Assembly: GCF_042684645.1 (NCBI RefSeq)
Contig: NZ_JBHULV010000046.1
Coordinates: 1 to 64,000, forward strand
Length of the DNA: 64,000 nt
Origin: Pseudopedobacter alpinus
Lineage (GTDB): Bacteria; Bacteroidota; Bacteroidia; Sphingobacteriales; Sphingobacteriaceae
Direction: 5' to 3'
Part shown: positions 16,794 through 26,363 of the stretch, piece after piece
Numbering within the stretch: position 1 is the stretch's first letter
Layout: each line of letters starts with the position of its first letter
The notes under the pieces: model-generated
Told to the model about the DNA's origin: nothing
Seen by the model: the letters and a program-made list of their open reading frames with translations, nothing else
Database searches by the model: none
Made by a program: the position numbers and the translations under genes

Positions 16794-17879
16794 ATGAAAA
16801 AAATATTAATCGCATCAGTTGTTTTGTTTCTAGCAGCTTGTGGCAATAAAGACGATAAAAAAGCTCAATTAGAAAAACTAAAAAAAGAGCAAACAGCTAT
16901 TAACGAGAAAGTTGCCGAGTTAGAAGCGGAAATAGGAAGTAAAAAAGAAGAAGTTGTTAAAGATGTAGAAGCTTATGAAGTAAAGTCTGCAAGTTTTAAA
17001 AATTACATTCAAATACAAGGCAAGGTTGATGCAGAACAAAACGTTCAGGTTAACCCACAAGCACAAGGTGTGATAACAAATGTTTATGCTAGTATTGGCC
17101 AAAATGTAAGTAAAGGACAGGTTTTAGCACAAATTGACGATGCAGTTTTACGTCAAAACATTGCTCAACTACAAACCTCTTTAGATTTAGCAAATAATTT
17201 ATACAACCGTCAAAAAAATCTTTGGGATCAAAAAATTGGGACAGAAGTTCAGTTTTTAAATGCGAAATCTCAAAGAGATGGTTTAGAAAGACAAATGGGA
17301 GTTTTAAAACAACAAGCTGCCATGTATAAAGTAAAAGCACCAATTTCTGGTACGGTAGATCAAATGGATTATAAAGTTGGGCAAGCTGTACAACCAGGTG
17401 CGCCAGGTATTAGAATTGTAAACGCTAACGATTTAAAAGCTAAAGCATTAGTTTCTGAAAGTTATGCAGGCAAAATTAACCAAGGTGATGAAGTGCTTGT
17501 GATTTTACCAGATGCAAATGATTCTGTAAAAACTAAAATATCTTTTGCATCAAAAACTATTGACCCTATGAGCAGAAGCTTTAATGTGGAAGTAAAGCTA
17601 CCAAGTAAAAAATTTTTCCGCCCAAATATGATTTCGGTTTTAAAAATTGTTGATTATAGCCGTAATGATGCTACAGTTGTTCCTATTAAGGCTTTGCAGA
17701 AATCAGAATCAGGAGATTTTTTAATGTTGGTAGAAGGTGGTAAAGCTAAAAAAGTAGCTGTAAAAGTGGGTAATGTTTACAATGGCGAGGCCGAGATTTT
17801 AAACGGAATTAAAGCTGGAGACAAGGTAATTGTAGTTGGTTTAAACGGGTTAAACGAAGGCGATACCGTTAAACTTTAA
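16794..17879 (+). CDS. RND efflux periplasmic adaptor (HlyD/AcrA-type) lipoprotein
   Basis: Periplasmic membrane-fusion subunit joining the AcrB-like pump to the TolC channel. It has a lipobox (FLAACG, Cys16), so it is anchored by lipid rather than a membrane helix. A charged coiled coil (residues 22-55) precedes the barrel-sandwich halves VNPQAQGVITNV and KAPISGTVDQMDYKVGQ, with a short helical hairpin between them. The C-terminal VPIKALQKSESGDFLMLVEGG domain is the membrane-proximal domain. Length 361 is normal. Confidence 0.94.
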   Translation: MKKILIASVVLFLAACGNKDDKKAQLEKLKKEQTAINEKVAELEAEIGSKKEEVVKDVEAYEVKSASFKNYIQIQGKVDAEQNVQVNPQAQGVITNVYASIGQNVSKGQVLAQIDDAVLRQNIAQLQTSLDLANNLYNRQKNLWDQKIGTEVQFLNAKSQRDGLERQMGVLKQQAAMYKVKAPISGTVDQMDYKVGQAVQPGAPGIRIVNANDLKAKALVSESYAGKINQGDEVLVILPDANDSVKTKISFASKTIDPMSRSFNVEVKLPSKKFFRPNMISVLKIVDYSRNDATVVPIKALQKSESGDFLMLVEGGKAKKVAVKVGNVYNGEAEILNGIKAGDKVIVVGLNGLNEGDTVKL

Positions 17880-17931
17880 TTAGCTAAATAAAATTAATAA
17901 ACGGCAATACATCTTTAAAAGATATAGCTAA

Positions 17932-20900
17932 ATGAAAGATTTAGAAAAAGAATTTAAGCCCTCAAGTTGGGCTGTAGAAAATAGAACGGCAATTTATGTA
18001 TTAACAACCATGTTGTTAATTGCAGGTTACTTTGCCTATTTAAGTTTGCCAAAAGAAAATTTCCCTGAGATATCTATCCCAAAAATTTTCGTAACAACTA
18101 TATATCCTGGAACATCGCCGGGCAATATGGAAAATTTGGTAACCAAACAATTAGAAAAACAAATCAGATCTACCCAAGGATTAAAGAAAGTAACTTCTAA
18201 TTCTTACCAAGATTATTCTATCATTACTGCAGAGTTTAATACTGATGTAGATATTGTTGTAGCAAAACAACGTATAAAAGATGCTGTAGATAAATCTAAA
18301 ACAGATTTGCCTACAGATTTACCAGACGATCCTGTTGTACAGGATATCAACCTGTCTGATTTGCCAATTATGTACCTTAATATATCTGGTGATTACGACT
18401 TAAAAACCATTAAGGGTTATGCAGATGATTTGCAGGATAGGATAGAGGCTTTAACAGAAATATCTGGTGTTGATATTGTTGGTGCCTTAGACCCCGAAAT
18501 GCAAGTTAACGTGGACCTAAATAAAATGGCTGCGGCTAAAATCTCTTTTTATGATATTTCTAGTGCAATTGGAAAAGAAAATATTTCTGCATCTGGCGGT
18601 ACTGTTCCAATTGATGGAGTAAGAAGAACCTTAAATATTAAGAAAGAATACAAGTCTGCAGAAGAAATTTCTAATACCATCATTACTACACCAGTAGGTG
18701 GTTATGTTTATTTAAGAGATATTGCCGAGGTAGTTGATGGTTTTAAAGAGCAAGAATCTTATGCTAGATTGTACGGTAAAAACGTAATTACTTTAAACGT
18801 AAAGAAACGTTCTGGAGAAAACTTAATTGAAGCTTCAGATAAAATTAGAGAAATTATTGCCGAAATGAAGGAAAAACAATTCCCCAAAGGATTGGAAATT
18901 GTTGCCACTGGAGATCAGTCTGATAAAACCAGAGTTACGTTACACGATTTAATTAATACCATTGTTATTGGTTTTATTTTGGTAACCTTAATTCTGATGT
19001 TTTTTATGGGAATTACCAATGCTATTTTTGTGGCATTGTCAGTTCCATTATCAATGTGTGTGGCTTTTTTAGTGATGCCAACTATTGGTTTTACTATGAA
19101 TATGATTGTACTTTTCTCTTTCCTACTAGCTTTAGGAATTGTAGTAGATGATGCCATTGTGGTGATAGAAAACACGCATCGTATTTTTCAGAACGGAAAA
19201 GTAACCATTAAACAAGCAGCTAAAATGGCTGCTGGGGAAGTGTTTTTACCTGTTTTCTCTGGTACTATGACCACACTTGCGCCTTTTGTTCCTTTGGCAT
19301 TTTGGCCTGGTGTAATTGGTAAGTTTATGTTCTTTTTACCAATTACTTTAATTATTACGCTTTTAGCTTCTTTAGTTGTGGCCTATATTATTAATCCAGT
19401 TTTTGCTGTTGATTTTATGGAATCTCATGATCCTGAAGAAGAGTACAAACCAAAATTTGATAAAAAAGTAAAGAAAACCTTAATGTATTTGGGTATAGCC
19501 GCTGTTATAGCTTACATCATCAACTTCGGGTTTGGTAATTTTGTAGTCATTCTCGCTTTATTTTATCTGTTACAACATTTTGTTTTAGAAAATGTAATTA
19601 GGAATTTTCAAAATAACTCTTGGCCAAAGTTTCAAACAAAATATGTTCGCTTTTTAAATTGGGCTTTGCATCGTCCATACACTATTTTAGGGAGCACATT
19701 AGCTTTGCTTATTTTTTCTATTGTATTAACAGGTATTATTCCACCAAAGTTTGTGTTTTTCCCAACATCAGATCCTAACTTTGTATATGTTTATACTTCT
19801 TTACCAGTAGGTACAGATCAGGAATACACCAACGAAATCACTAAAAAAATTGAGAAAAGAGTAACTGCGGTTGTTGACAGTTTGGGTAGTCACAATGTAT
19901 CTTCAATTATCTCAAACGTTACAGTTGGTGTTACAGACCCTCAAGACGAAGATCAAGGTAATTATCCGAATAAAAGTAAAGTGACAGTTGCTTTTAAAGA
20001 ATTTGGCGACCGTGAAGGAAAATCTTCTACCGAGTATTTGACAGCTATCCGAAATGCAATACAAGGTATTCCTGGAGCAGAAATTTCGGTAACACAAGAA
20101 CAATCAGGCCCACCAACAGCAAAACCTATTAGTTTGGAAATAACTGGAGACGATTTAGATTCATTAGTGAAAACATCTGAAAGGTTAAAAAGCTATTTGG
20201 TATCTAAAGGAATTGGTGGTATTGAAGAGTTAAAGTCTGATTTTCAAAATAATAAGCCAGAGGTTATTTTCGATATCGATAGAGAAAGAGCTAATCGTCA
20301 AGGAGTTTTAACTAGAGATGTGGTTTATAACTTAAGATCGGCATTGTTTGGTATGGAAGCTTCTAAGTTTAGAGATTTAGACGAAGATTACGAAATTAAC
20401 GTAAGAGCCATTGAAGAACAAAGAAATAGCTTAGATGCTTTAAGAAACATGCAAATGACTTTTAGAGATATGGCAATGGGCGGTGCAATACGCCAGGTTC
20501 CTATTTCTGCTTTTGCAGATATTGAATATGTAAATACTTACGGAGGTATTAAACGTAAACAAGGCAAAAGAATAGTGATATTATCTTCAAACGTTTTAGC
20601 AGATTTTAATCCAGGAGAAGTAAATAAAAACATAGAGAGCGCTATAAAAGATTTTAAAGAACCTACTGGTGTTACTATTAAAATGGGCGGTGCTCAAGAA
20701 GAACAAGATGAAACATCAGCCTTTTTAGGTTTAGCTTTAGGAGTTTCTTTCTTTTTAATATTAATTATTCTGGTAATTCAGTTTAACTCTATAGGTAAAC
20801 CATTAATTATTTTAAGCGAAATTGTATTTAGTATTATTGGAGTGCTTTTAGGAATTACTATTTTCCAAATGGAAATGTCTGTTGTAATGATGGGAATAGG

Positions 20901-21312
20901 TATTGTTGCTTTAGCGGGTATTGTAGTGCGTAACGGTATTTTATTGGTAGAGTTTGCTGATTTAATGATGGAACAAGGCATGAATGCTTATGATGCAATT
21001 TTAGAAGCCGGACGAACTCGTATGACCCCTGTTTTATTAACTGCCACAGCAACAATGTTAGGTTTGGTGCCTTTAGCAGTTGGCTTAAACTTAGATTTTG
21101 CCGCATTATTATCTACCGGAAATCCACATCTTTACTTCGGTGGCGATAACGTAGCTTTTTGGGGTCCATTATCTTGGACTATGATTTTTGGGTTAAGTTT
21201 TGCAACTTTCCTTACTTTAATTTTAGTACCATCTATGTACTTAATTAGAGCTAAAATGAAAGATTATTTTAGTAGAAATAAGAAAGTTGTTGAAGTTGAA
21301 GACGTTAAATAG
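17932..21312 (+). CDS. RND-family efflux transporter (AcrB-like)
   Basis: Proton-driven inner-membrane pump of 1126 residues, slightly longer than AcrB (1049). The extra length lies around a cytoplasmic/membrane segment after residue 500 (EEEYKPKFDKKVKK with an extra hydrophobic pair). There are two repeats of six membrane helices with large periplasmic loops. TM4 carries the proton-relay GIVVDDAIVVIE with paired aspartates, and the second half has GIVVRNGILLVEFAD and GRTRMTPVLLTA. Closest in style to the Bacteroidota single-component RND pumps that act with a TolC and HlyD. Expressed from the tetR promoter. Substrate not predictable. Confidence 0.95.
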   Translation: MKDLEKEFKPSSWAVENRTAIYVLTTMLLIAGYFAYLSLPKENFPEISIPKIFVTTIYPGTSPGNMENLVTKQLEKQIRSTQGLKKVTSNSYQDYSIITAEFNTDVDIVVAKQRIKDAVDKSKTDLPTDLPDDPVVQDINLSDLPIMYLNISGDYDLKTIKGYADDLQDRIEALTEISGVDIVGALDPEMQVNVDLNKMAAAKISFYDISSAIGKENISASGGTVPIDGVRRTLNIKKEYKSAEEISNTIITTPVGGYVYLRDIAEVVDGFKEQESYARLYGKNVITLNVKKRSGENLIEASDKIREIIAEMKEKQFPKGLEIVATGDQSDKTRVTLHDLINTIVIGFILVTLILMFFMGITNAIFVALSVPLSMCVAFLVMPTIGFTMNMIVLFSFLLALGIVVDDAIVVIENTHRIFQNGKVTIKQAAKMAAGEVFLPVFSGTMTTLAPFVPLAFWPGVIGKFMFFLPITLIITLLASLVVAYIINPVFAVDFMESHDPEEEYKPKFDKKVKKTLMYLGIAAVIAYIINFGFGNFVVILALFYLLQHFVLENVIRNFQNNSWPKFQTKYVRFLNWALHRPYTILGSTLALLIFSIVLTGIIPPKFVFFPTSDPNFVYVYTSLPVGTDQEYTNEITKKIEKRVTAVVDSLGSHNVSSIISNVTVGVTDPQDEDQGNYPNKSKVTVAFKEFGDREGKSSTEYLTAIRNAIQGIPGAEISVTQEQSGPPTAKPISLEITGDDLDSLVKTSERLKSYLVSKGIGGIEELKSDFQNNKPEVIFDIDRERANRQGVLTRDVVYNLRSALFGMEASKFRDLDEDYEINVRAIEEQRNSLDALRNMQMTFRDMAMGGAIRQVPISAFADIEYVNTYGGIKRKQGKRIVILSSNVLADFNPGEVNKNIESAIKDFKEPTGVTIKMGGAQEEQDETSAFLGLALGVSFFLILIILVIQFNSIGKPLIILSEIVFSIIGVLLGITIFQMEMSVVMMGIGIVALAGIVVRNGILLVEFADLMMEQGMNAYDAILEAGRTRMTPVLLTATATMLGLVPLAVGLNLDFAALLSTGNPHLYFGGDNVAFWGPLSWTMIFGLSFATFLTLILVPSMYLIRAKMKDYFSRNKKVVEVEDVK

Positions 21313-21332
21313 CCTTAAGTATTAGCATAAAC

Positions 21333-21370
21333 AAACGAGGCCCTTTTCAATTTTGAAAAGAGCCTCGTTT
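21333..21370. terminator. terminator of the RND operon
   Basis: An 18-bp stem with one mismatch (21333-21350 with 21353-21370, containing AAACGAGGC), followed by an AT-rich tract. It may serve both the operon and the convergent gene at 21425. Confidence 0.92.
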
Positions 21371-21424
21371 ATTATTTTTAATTATTTTATCAATACGCAA
21401 TGATTAAATAAAATAATCAGTTAA

Positions 21425-21742
21425 TTAAACAGCTTTATTAGTTGCTTTTATAGCGTTCTTTAATACATTAAGCAATGCATCTTTATACTTTACAAAAAGC
21501 TCTTCTCTATCTGCTTCCTCACTTAATTTTAAAGAACGTTTAGCAAGCTTTACCTCTTCCAAATCACTCAAATATAATTCGTTAAAAGATTCTGGGTTTT
21601 TATTTTTCAATATCCTAATAGAATGAGAATATTGCTCAAAAATATCAGTAATAATAGTCAGACTTTTATCATCGTAATTTGTTAAACCACTAACTTTTGT
21701 TGATAGCTTTTCAAGCTTTCCTCTTTCTTTTGCGTAACCCAT
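21425..21742 (-). CDS. hypothetical protein, 105 residues
   Basis: Unrecognised, strongly helical, charged cytosolic protein with no signal peptide or membrane helix. The start is set at the ATG at 21742 (MGYAKERGK). A six-codon longer frame begins inside TATATTTG, a good -7 promoter box at 21751-21758, so those codons are unlikely to be translated. The leader is therefore very short. Heptad-like leucines (about residues 10-90) suggest a helical bundle. Context between an efflux operon and rlpA gives no clue to its role. Confidence 0.7.
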   Translation of the reverse strand: MGYAKERGKLEKLSTKVSGLTNYDDKSLTIITDIFEQYSHSIRILKNKNPESFNELYLSDLEEVKLAKRSLKLSEEADREELFVKYKDALLNVLKNAIKATNKAV

Positions 21743-21992
21743 AATGCGGCAAATATACAATTTTACATTTCAAATTTATGTAGCTTAAAATTGGGTTCTT
21801 ATTTTACATTAGGTTTAAAATATCATCAGTTTGCTTAAGTTATTTTACATTAACCAATTTTTATGGTATAATTTATTATAAAATATAAATACATTTTATG
21901 AGTTAAATATGAACAGATTTCAAATTTTTTAACATAAAAATTGCATCAACCTCGACAATTTTTTGCATATTTAAAATCTTAATTATTTTTAA

Positions 21993-22346
21993 ATGAAGTT
22001 ATTAGCAATCACATTGTTTTATCTTTCTAGTTTTAACGCTCCAGCAGATAGCGTTTCTAAGATTGGGAAAGTAACCTATTATGCTAAAAAATTTGAAGGG
22101 CGTAAAACAACAAGTGGCGCTGTTTATGATGCTAAAAAATATACAGCAGCACATAAAACCTTACCTTTTGGTACACAAGTAAAAGTTACAAACCTTAATA
22201 ACGGAAAGTCTGTGATTGTATTTATTAATGACAGAGGACCTTATGGAAAAGGTTTAATTATTGATGTTTCTGCCATTGCAGCTAAAGAAATAGGATTGTA
22301 TGGTAAAGGTATAGCGCCTTGTAAAATAACTTATGACATTCCATAA
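21993..22346 (+). CDS. RlpA-like double-psi beta-barrel protein
   Basis: Secreted peptidoglycan-associated protein. It has a short signal peptide (residues 1-19) and then a single RlpA-type double-psi beta-barrel domain: KVTYYAKKFEGRKTTSG, YDAKKYTAAHKTLPFGT, KVTNLNNGKSV and INDRGPYGKG, ending with a cysteine-containing strand. The conserved His and Asp of the lytic-transglycosylase-like site (AAHKTLPFG, NDRGP) are present. At 117 residues it lacks the C-terminal SPOR domain of E. coli RlpA, so septal targeting is not expected; it may trim denuded glycan. Confidence 0.88.
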   Translation: MKLLAITLFYLSSFNAPADSVSKIGKVTYYAKKFEGRKTTSGAVYDAKKYTAAHKTLPFGTQVKVTNLNNGKSVIVFINDRGPYGKGLIIDVSAIAAKEIGLYGKGIAPCKITYDIP

Positions 22347-22388
22347 ACTATTATTTGTGCCTTAAAAGCATGTTTGTTAATAAACCTA

Positions 22389-22427
22389 ATGCCTGTTTAT
22401 AACTTGTTTAAGCAGGCATCGTTTTTT
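22389..22427 (+). terminator. terminator of rlpA-like gene
   Basis: ATGCCTG (22389-22395) pairs with CAGGCAT (22413-22419), followed by a T6 run at 22422-22427. Confidence 0.75.
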
Positions 22428-22463
22428 AAGCTTATTTTTGTTCAGTTATTTAAATGCTTATTT

Positions 22464-22660
22464 AGGTTTCGGGCTTTTTAAGTCAAAATTAAAAGGGAAC
22501 CATGTTAAAATCATGGGCTGACGATGCAACTGTAAATCTGTTTTTTCAATGTTCTAGTTGAAACCAAAAATTTGTAAAACATGTAGTCACTATTTCACAT
22601 TAAAAAAATGGGAAGACGTTTTGCAAACAGACAAGCCAGGAGACCTGCCAAATAAGTTTT
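22464..22660 (+). ncRNA. cobalamin (AdoCbl) riboswitch
   Basis: The conserved core is readable in order: a purine-rich AAAAGGGAACCATGTTAAAATCATGG segment of the standard GGGAA...GGTGAAAATCC type (its middle covering 22491-22515), GGCTGACGATGCAACTGTAA (22516-22535, the family-diagnostic B12 box), GTCAC near 22586-22590, GGGAAGACG near 22610-22618 and GCCAGGAGACCTGCC (22635-22649). A -7-like TATTTTTG at 22433-22440 lies upstream. A Rho-independent terminator follows at 22703-22734 and then nrdB, so adenosylcobalamin binding should terminate transcription of nrdBA. Confidence 0.93.
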
Positions 22661-22702
22661 TTCAAAACTTTCACGTAAAAGGTTTTGATAAAAGCACATG
22701 AA

Positions 22703-22734
22703 AATACTGTTTTTCAACAGTGTTTTTATCTTTT
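22703..22734 (+). terminator. riboswitch-controlled terminator before nrdB
   Basis: A 9-bp stem AATACTGTT/AACAGTGTT with a TTTC loop (22703-22724) followed by TTTATCTTTT. It lies about 45 bases after the riboswitch and 37 bases before nrdB, and is the probable expression platform. Confidence 0.82.
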
Positions 22735-22770
22735 GTCAATTCCTGTTTGTTAAATTTTTAAGCTTTAAAC

Positions 22771-23739
22771 ATGCAACAGGAAGAAGTATTACTCAAAGAA
22801 AACAAAGATCGCTTTGTAATTTTACCTATTAATTATCCCGCAATTTGGGAAATGTACAAACGCCACGAGGCAAGTTTCTGGACGGCCGAAGAAATCGATT
22901 TATCTGCCGACCAGAAAGACTGGGATAATTTAACAGACGGAGAGCGTCATTTTATTAGTCACATATTAGCTTTTTTTGCTGCAAGTGATGGTATAGTAAA
23001 TGAAAATTTGGCCATCAACTTTATGCGAGAGGTACAAGTACCAGAAGCTAGGTGTTTTTATGGCTTCCAAATCATGATGGAAAACATCCATTCAGAAACT
23101 TATGCGCTACTAATCGACTCTTACATTAAAAATCCAAAAGAGAAACAACATTTATTACATGCTATTGACACGGTTCCTTGTGTTACTAAAAAAGCAGAAT
23201 GGGCGCTTAAATGGATCGAAAACGGAACTTTTGCCCAAAGATTAGTGGCTTTTGCAGCAGTTGAAGGAATTTTCTTTAGTGGAAGCTTTTGCTCAATATT
23301 TTGGTTAAAGAAAAGAGGTTTAATGCCAGGTTTAACTTTTAGTAATGAGCTAATATCAAGAGACGAAGGTTTGCACTGCGAATTTGCATGTTTGCTTTAT
23401 GGAATGCTTGCCAATAAAATGACGAAGCAAGAAATTTATGATATTATTACCGAAGCTGTAGAAATTGAGAAAGAGTTTGTAACCGATGCTTTACCAGTAG
23501 ATTTAATAGGGATGAACGCCCGTTTAATGCAACAATATATTGAATTTGTTGCTGATAGATGGGTTACAGAATTAGGTTATCCTGTAATTTACAACGCCAC
23601 AAATCCTTTCGACTTTATGGAAATGATATCCTTACAAGGAAAAACAAATTTCTTTGAAAAAAGGGTAGGAGATTACCAAAAAAGTGGTGTTTTAGGCGAA
23701 GCAGGAAGTCAGGCTTTTTCTTTAGAAGAGGATTTCTAG
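22771..23739 (+). CDS. nrdB: ribonucleotide reductase class I, beta subunit
   Basis: Small subunit that holds the di-metal centre and generates the radical for NrdA. The 322-residue ferritin-like helical protein has metal ligands at about Asp73, Glu104 and His107 (ENIHSETY) and a second set in SRDEGLHCEF. Tyr111 is in the position of the E. coli radical tyrosine Y122, so it is a tyrosyl-radical type (class Ia), not the Phe-containing class Ic. It does not use B12, yet its leader carries a cobalamin riboswitch. This implies that a B12-dependent reductase (NrdJ) exists elsewhere in the genome. Confidence 0.96.
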   Translation: MQQEEVLLKENKDRFVILPINYPAIWEMYKRHEASFWTAEEIDLSADQKDWDNLTDGERHFISHILAFFAASDGIVNENLAINFMREVQVPEARCFYGFQIMMENIHSETYALLIDSYIKNPKEKQHLLHAIDTVPCVTKKAEWALKWIENGTFAQRLVAFAAVEGIFFSGSFCSIFWLKKRGLMPGLTFSNELISRDEGLHCEFACLLYGMLANKMTKQEIYDIITEAVEIEKEFVTDALPVDLIGMNARLMQQYIEFVADRWVTELGYPVIYNATNPFDFMEMISLQGKTNFFEKRVGDYQKSGVLGEAGSQAFSLEEDF

Positions 23740-23757
23740 TTGAATAGTTTGTTAGAT

Positions 23758-23897
23758 GGTTAGTTTGTTAGAACATTCTAACGCATAACAAATCACTAAA
23801 TTTTTCACTAATAACCTGACAACAACTTACAACCTAACAAACTAACCACTAACAACCTGACCACCTGACCAACTAACAACCTGACCACCTAACCAAC
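23758..23897. repeat. low-complexity spacer with inverted and tandem repeats
   Basis: In the 164-base nrdB-nrdA gap. A 24-bp unit built on AACAACCTGACCACCT is repeated in tandem (23848-23871 and 23872-23895) with one mismatch, and a degenerate third unit precedes it. A perfect 14-bp inverted repeat, GGTTAGTTTGTTAG (23758-23771) with its complement at 23834-23847, brackets the left part. No ORF. Confidence 0.8.
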
Positions 23898-23903
23898 TAA
23901 AAA

Positions 23904-26267
23904 ATGTACGTAATAAAAAGAGACGGTAGAAAAGAAACCGTAAAATTTGATAAAATAACTTCTCGAATAGAGAAATTGAGCTATAGTTTACATCAAGACT
24001 TTATAGATGCTGCCGAGGTTGCAAAGAAAGTAATTGATGGTATTTATGATGGTGTAACTACCTCTGAATTGGATAGTCTAGCGGCAGAAACAGCAGCTTC
24101 ATTAACTACTCGTCATCCAGATTATGCTTTGTTGGCTTCGCGTATAGCAGTATCCAATCTGCATAAAAATACGACAAAATCATTCTCAGAAACCATGAGA
24201 AATTTGCATGGTTACATTGATGCTAAAACAGGGAAAAATGCTGCATTAATTGCTGATGATGTAATGCAAATTATTAGCGACAACGCCGATTTATTAGACA
24301 GCACCATTATTTACGACAGAGATTTTAGTTTTGATTATTTCGGGTTTAAAACCTTAGAGCGTTCATATTTATTAAAAATTAATGGAAGAATAGCCGAGCG
24401 TCCACAACATTTATTTATGCGTGTAGCTGTTGGTATTCATAAAAACGATTTAGAAAGTGTTATAAAAACATACAGTTTAATGAGCGAAAAGTGGTTTATA
24501 CATGCCACGCCTACGCTTTTTAATGCTTCAACACCAAAGCCACAAATGTCTAGCTGTTTTTTAGTAGCCATGAAAGACGATAGCATTGAGGGTATTTATA
24601 GCACTTTAACTCAAACCGCAAAAATTTCGCAAAGTGCGGGCGGCATTGGTTTAAGTATTCATAATGTAAGAGCAACAGGTTCATACATCAGTGGTACTAA
24701 CGGTACAAGTAATGGTATTGTGCCTATGTTAAAAGTTTTTAATGATACCGCCCGTTACGTTGACCAAGGCGGTGGAAAAAGGAAAGGTGCTTTTGCCATT
24801 TATTTAGAACCTTGGCATGCAGATATTTTTGATTTCTTAGATTTAAAAAAGAATCATGGAAAAGAAGAAAACAGAGCCCGCGATTTATTTTATGCGCTTT
24901 GGATTTCAGATTTATTTATGAAAAGGGTAGAAGATGATGGCAATTGGAGTTTATTTTGCCCACACGAATCTCCAGGATTAGCAGATTGCCATGGAGCTGA
25001 GTTTGAAAAACTTTATACCAGATATGAAGCAGAAGGTAAAGCTCGTAAAACAATTAAAGCGCAAGAGTTATGGTTTGCCATTTTAGATGCTCAAATAGAA
25101 ACAGGTACTCCATATTTATTGTATAAAGACGCTGCAAATGCTAAATCAAATCAACAAAACTTAGGAACCATAAAAAGCTCTAATCTTTGTACAGAAATTT
25201 TAGAATATACCTCTCCAGAAGAAGTTGCAGTTTGTAATTTAGCTTCGGTTTCTTTACCAGCTTATATAGAAAATGGCGAATTTAATCATCAAAAATTATA
25301 TGAAGTTGCTTATCAAATTACTATCAATCTTAATAGAATAATAGATAATAATTACTACCCAGTAGAAGAAGCAAGGTATTCAAACTTCCGTCACCGCCCA
25401 ATTGGTTTAGGGGTACAAGGCTTGGCGGATGCCTTTATGCTGTTGAAAATGCCTTTTGAAAGCGAAGCAGCAGCTAAATTAAATATTGATATTTTTGAAA
25501 CGCTTTATTTTGCAGCAATGCAATCATCAGCAGATTTAGCCATTAAAGAAGGTGCTTATGAAACTTTTAAAGGTTCGCCTTTATCAGAAGGGAAATTTCA
25601 GTTTGATTTATGGAACGTAAAACCAACAAGTAATAGATGGGATTGGGAAAAACTCCGTAAGCAAGTAGTTGAAACAGGTGTACGTAATTCTTTACTTTTA
25701 GCACCCATGCCAACGGCTTCAACCTCACAAATTTTAGGTAATAACGAGTGTTTTGAACCTTATACTTCAAATATTTATTCTCGTAGAGTGTTAAGTGGAG
25801 AATTTGTAGTTGTAAACAAACATCTATTAAAAGATTTAGTAGAATTAGGTTTGTGGGATAATAAAATGAAAGAGCAAATCATTTTGGCAAATGGATCTGT
25901 CCAAAATATAGATAGTATTCCAGCTCCTATAAAAGAACTTTATAAAACCGTTTGGGAAATTAAAATGCGTACCATTATAGATATGGCTGCGGATAGAGGA
26001 GCATTTATTTGTCAGTCTCAATCCTTAAATTTATTTATTAACGCACCAACAGCATCCAAACTTACATCAATGCATTTTTACGCTTGGAAAAAAGGTTTAA
26101 AAACAGGAATGTATTATTTGCGTACTCAAGCTGCCTCACAAGCTGTTAAATTTAGTGTACAAAGTCAGGCGGTTAAAGAAATTGACCCGGTGATGCAAAC
26201 TACAGTAGATATAGCAGAAGGTGAAAGCTGTAGTATGGAAGAAGGTTGTTTGTCTTGTAGTGCATAA
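23904..26267 (+). CDS. nrdA: ribonucleotide reductase class I, alpha subunit
   Basis: Catalytic subunit reducing ribonucleoside diphosphates to deoxy forms. The 787-residue chain opens with an ATP-cone domain (MYVIKRDGRKETVKFDKI) for overall activity control. It then has the barrel with SCFLVAMKDDSIEGIY, the active-site SNLCTEI (Asn-x-Cys-x-Glu), a second cysteine in AVCNLASVSL, and LLAPMPTASTSQILGNNECFEP. The C-terminal tail ends in a redox CLSC pair that accepts electrons from thioredoxin. It is cotranscribed with nrdB after an odd repeat-filled spacer and ends at a strong terminator. Confidence 0.97.
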   Translation: MYVIKRDGRKETVKFDKITSRIEKLSYSLHQDFIDAAEVAKKVIDGIYDGVTTSELDSLAAETAASLTTRHPDYALLASRIAVSNLHKNTTKSFSETMRNLHGYIDAKTGKNAALIADDVMQIISDNADLLDSTIIYDRDFSFDYFGFKTLERSYLLKINGRIAERPQHLFMRVAVGIHKNDLESVIKTYSLMSEKWFIHATPTLFNASTPKPQMSSCFLVAMKDDSIEGIYSTLTQTAKISQSAGGIGLSIHNVRATGSYISGTNGTSNGIVPMLKVFNDTARYVDQGGGKRKGAFAIYLEPWHADIFDFLDLKKNHGKEENRARDLFYALWISDLFMKRVEDDGNWSLFCPHESPGLADCHGAEFEKLYTRYEAEGKARKTIKAQELWFAILDAQIETGTPYLLYKDAANAKSNQQNLGTIKSSNLCTEILEYTSPEEVAVCNLASVSLPAYIENGEFNHQKLYEVAYQITINLNRIIDNNYYPVEEARYSNFRHRPIGLGVQGLADAFMLLKMPFESEAAAKLNIDIFETLYFAAMQSSADLAIKEGAYETFKGSPLSEGKFQFDLWNVKPTSNRWDWEKLRKQVVETGVRNSLLLAPMPTASTSQILGNNECFEPYTSNIYSRRVLSGEFVVVNKHLLKDLVELGLWDNKMKEQIILANGSVQNIDSIPAPIKELYKTVWEIKMRTIIDMAADRGAFICQSQSLNLFINAPTASKLTSMHFYAWKKGLKTGMYYLRTQAASQAVKFSVQSQAVKEIDPVMQTTVDIAEGESCSMEEGCLSCSA

Positions 26268-26271
26268 TTCC

Positions 26272-26325
26272 ATCTTAAACAGTCCGAAATTTCATCATAA
26301 TTTTTGGACTGTTTAAGATTTAACC
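26272..26325 (+). terminator. terminator of nrdBA
   Basis: A perfect 14-bp stem ATCTTAAACAGTCC/GGACTGTTTAAGAT (26272-26285, 26306-26319), extended by AT pairs, begins four bases after the nrdA stop. Only short T-tracts follow. Confidence 0.85.
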
Positions 26326-26363
26326 TTTTTTATATTTGAGTAATAGTAAAAATTAGATTTCAA

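Noticed and set aside
23740..23903. Possible CRISPR-like array
   Set aside because: Repeat units are contiguous without spacers, and only two near-exact copies exist.
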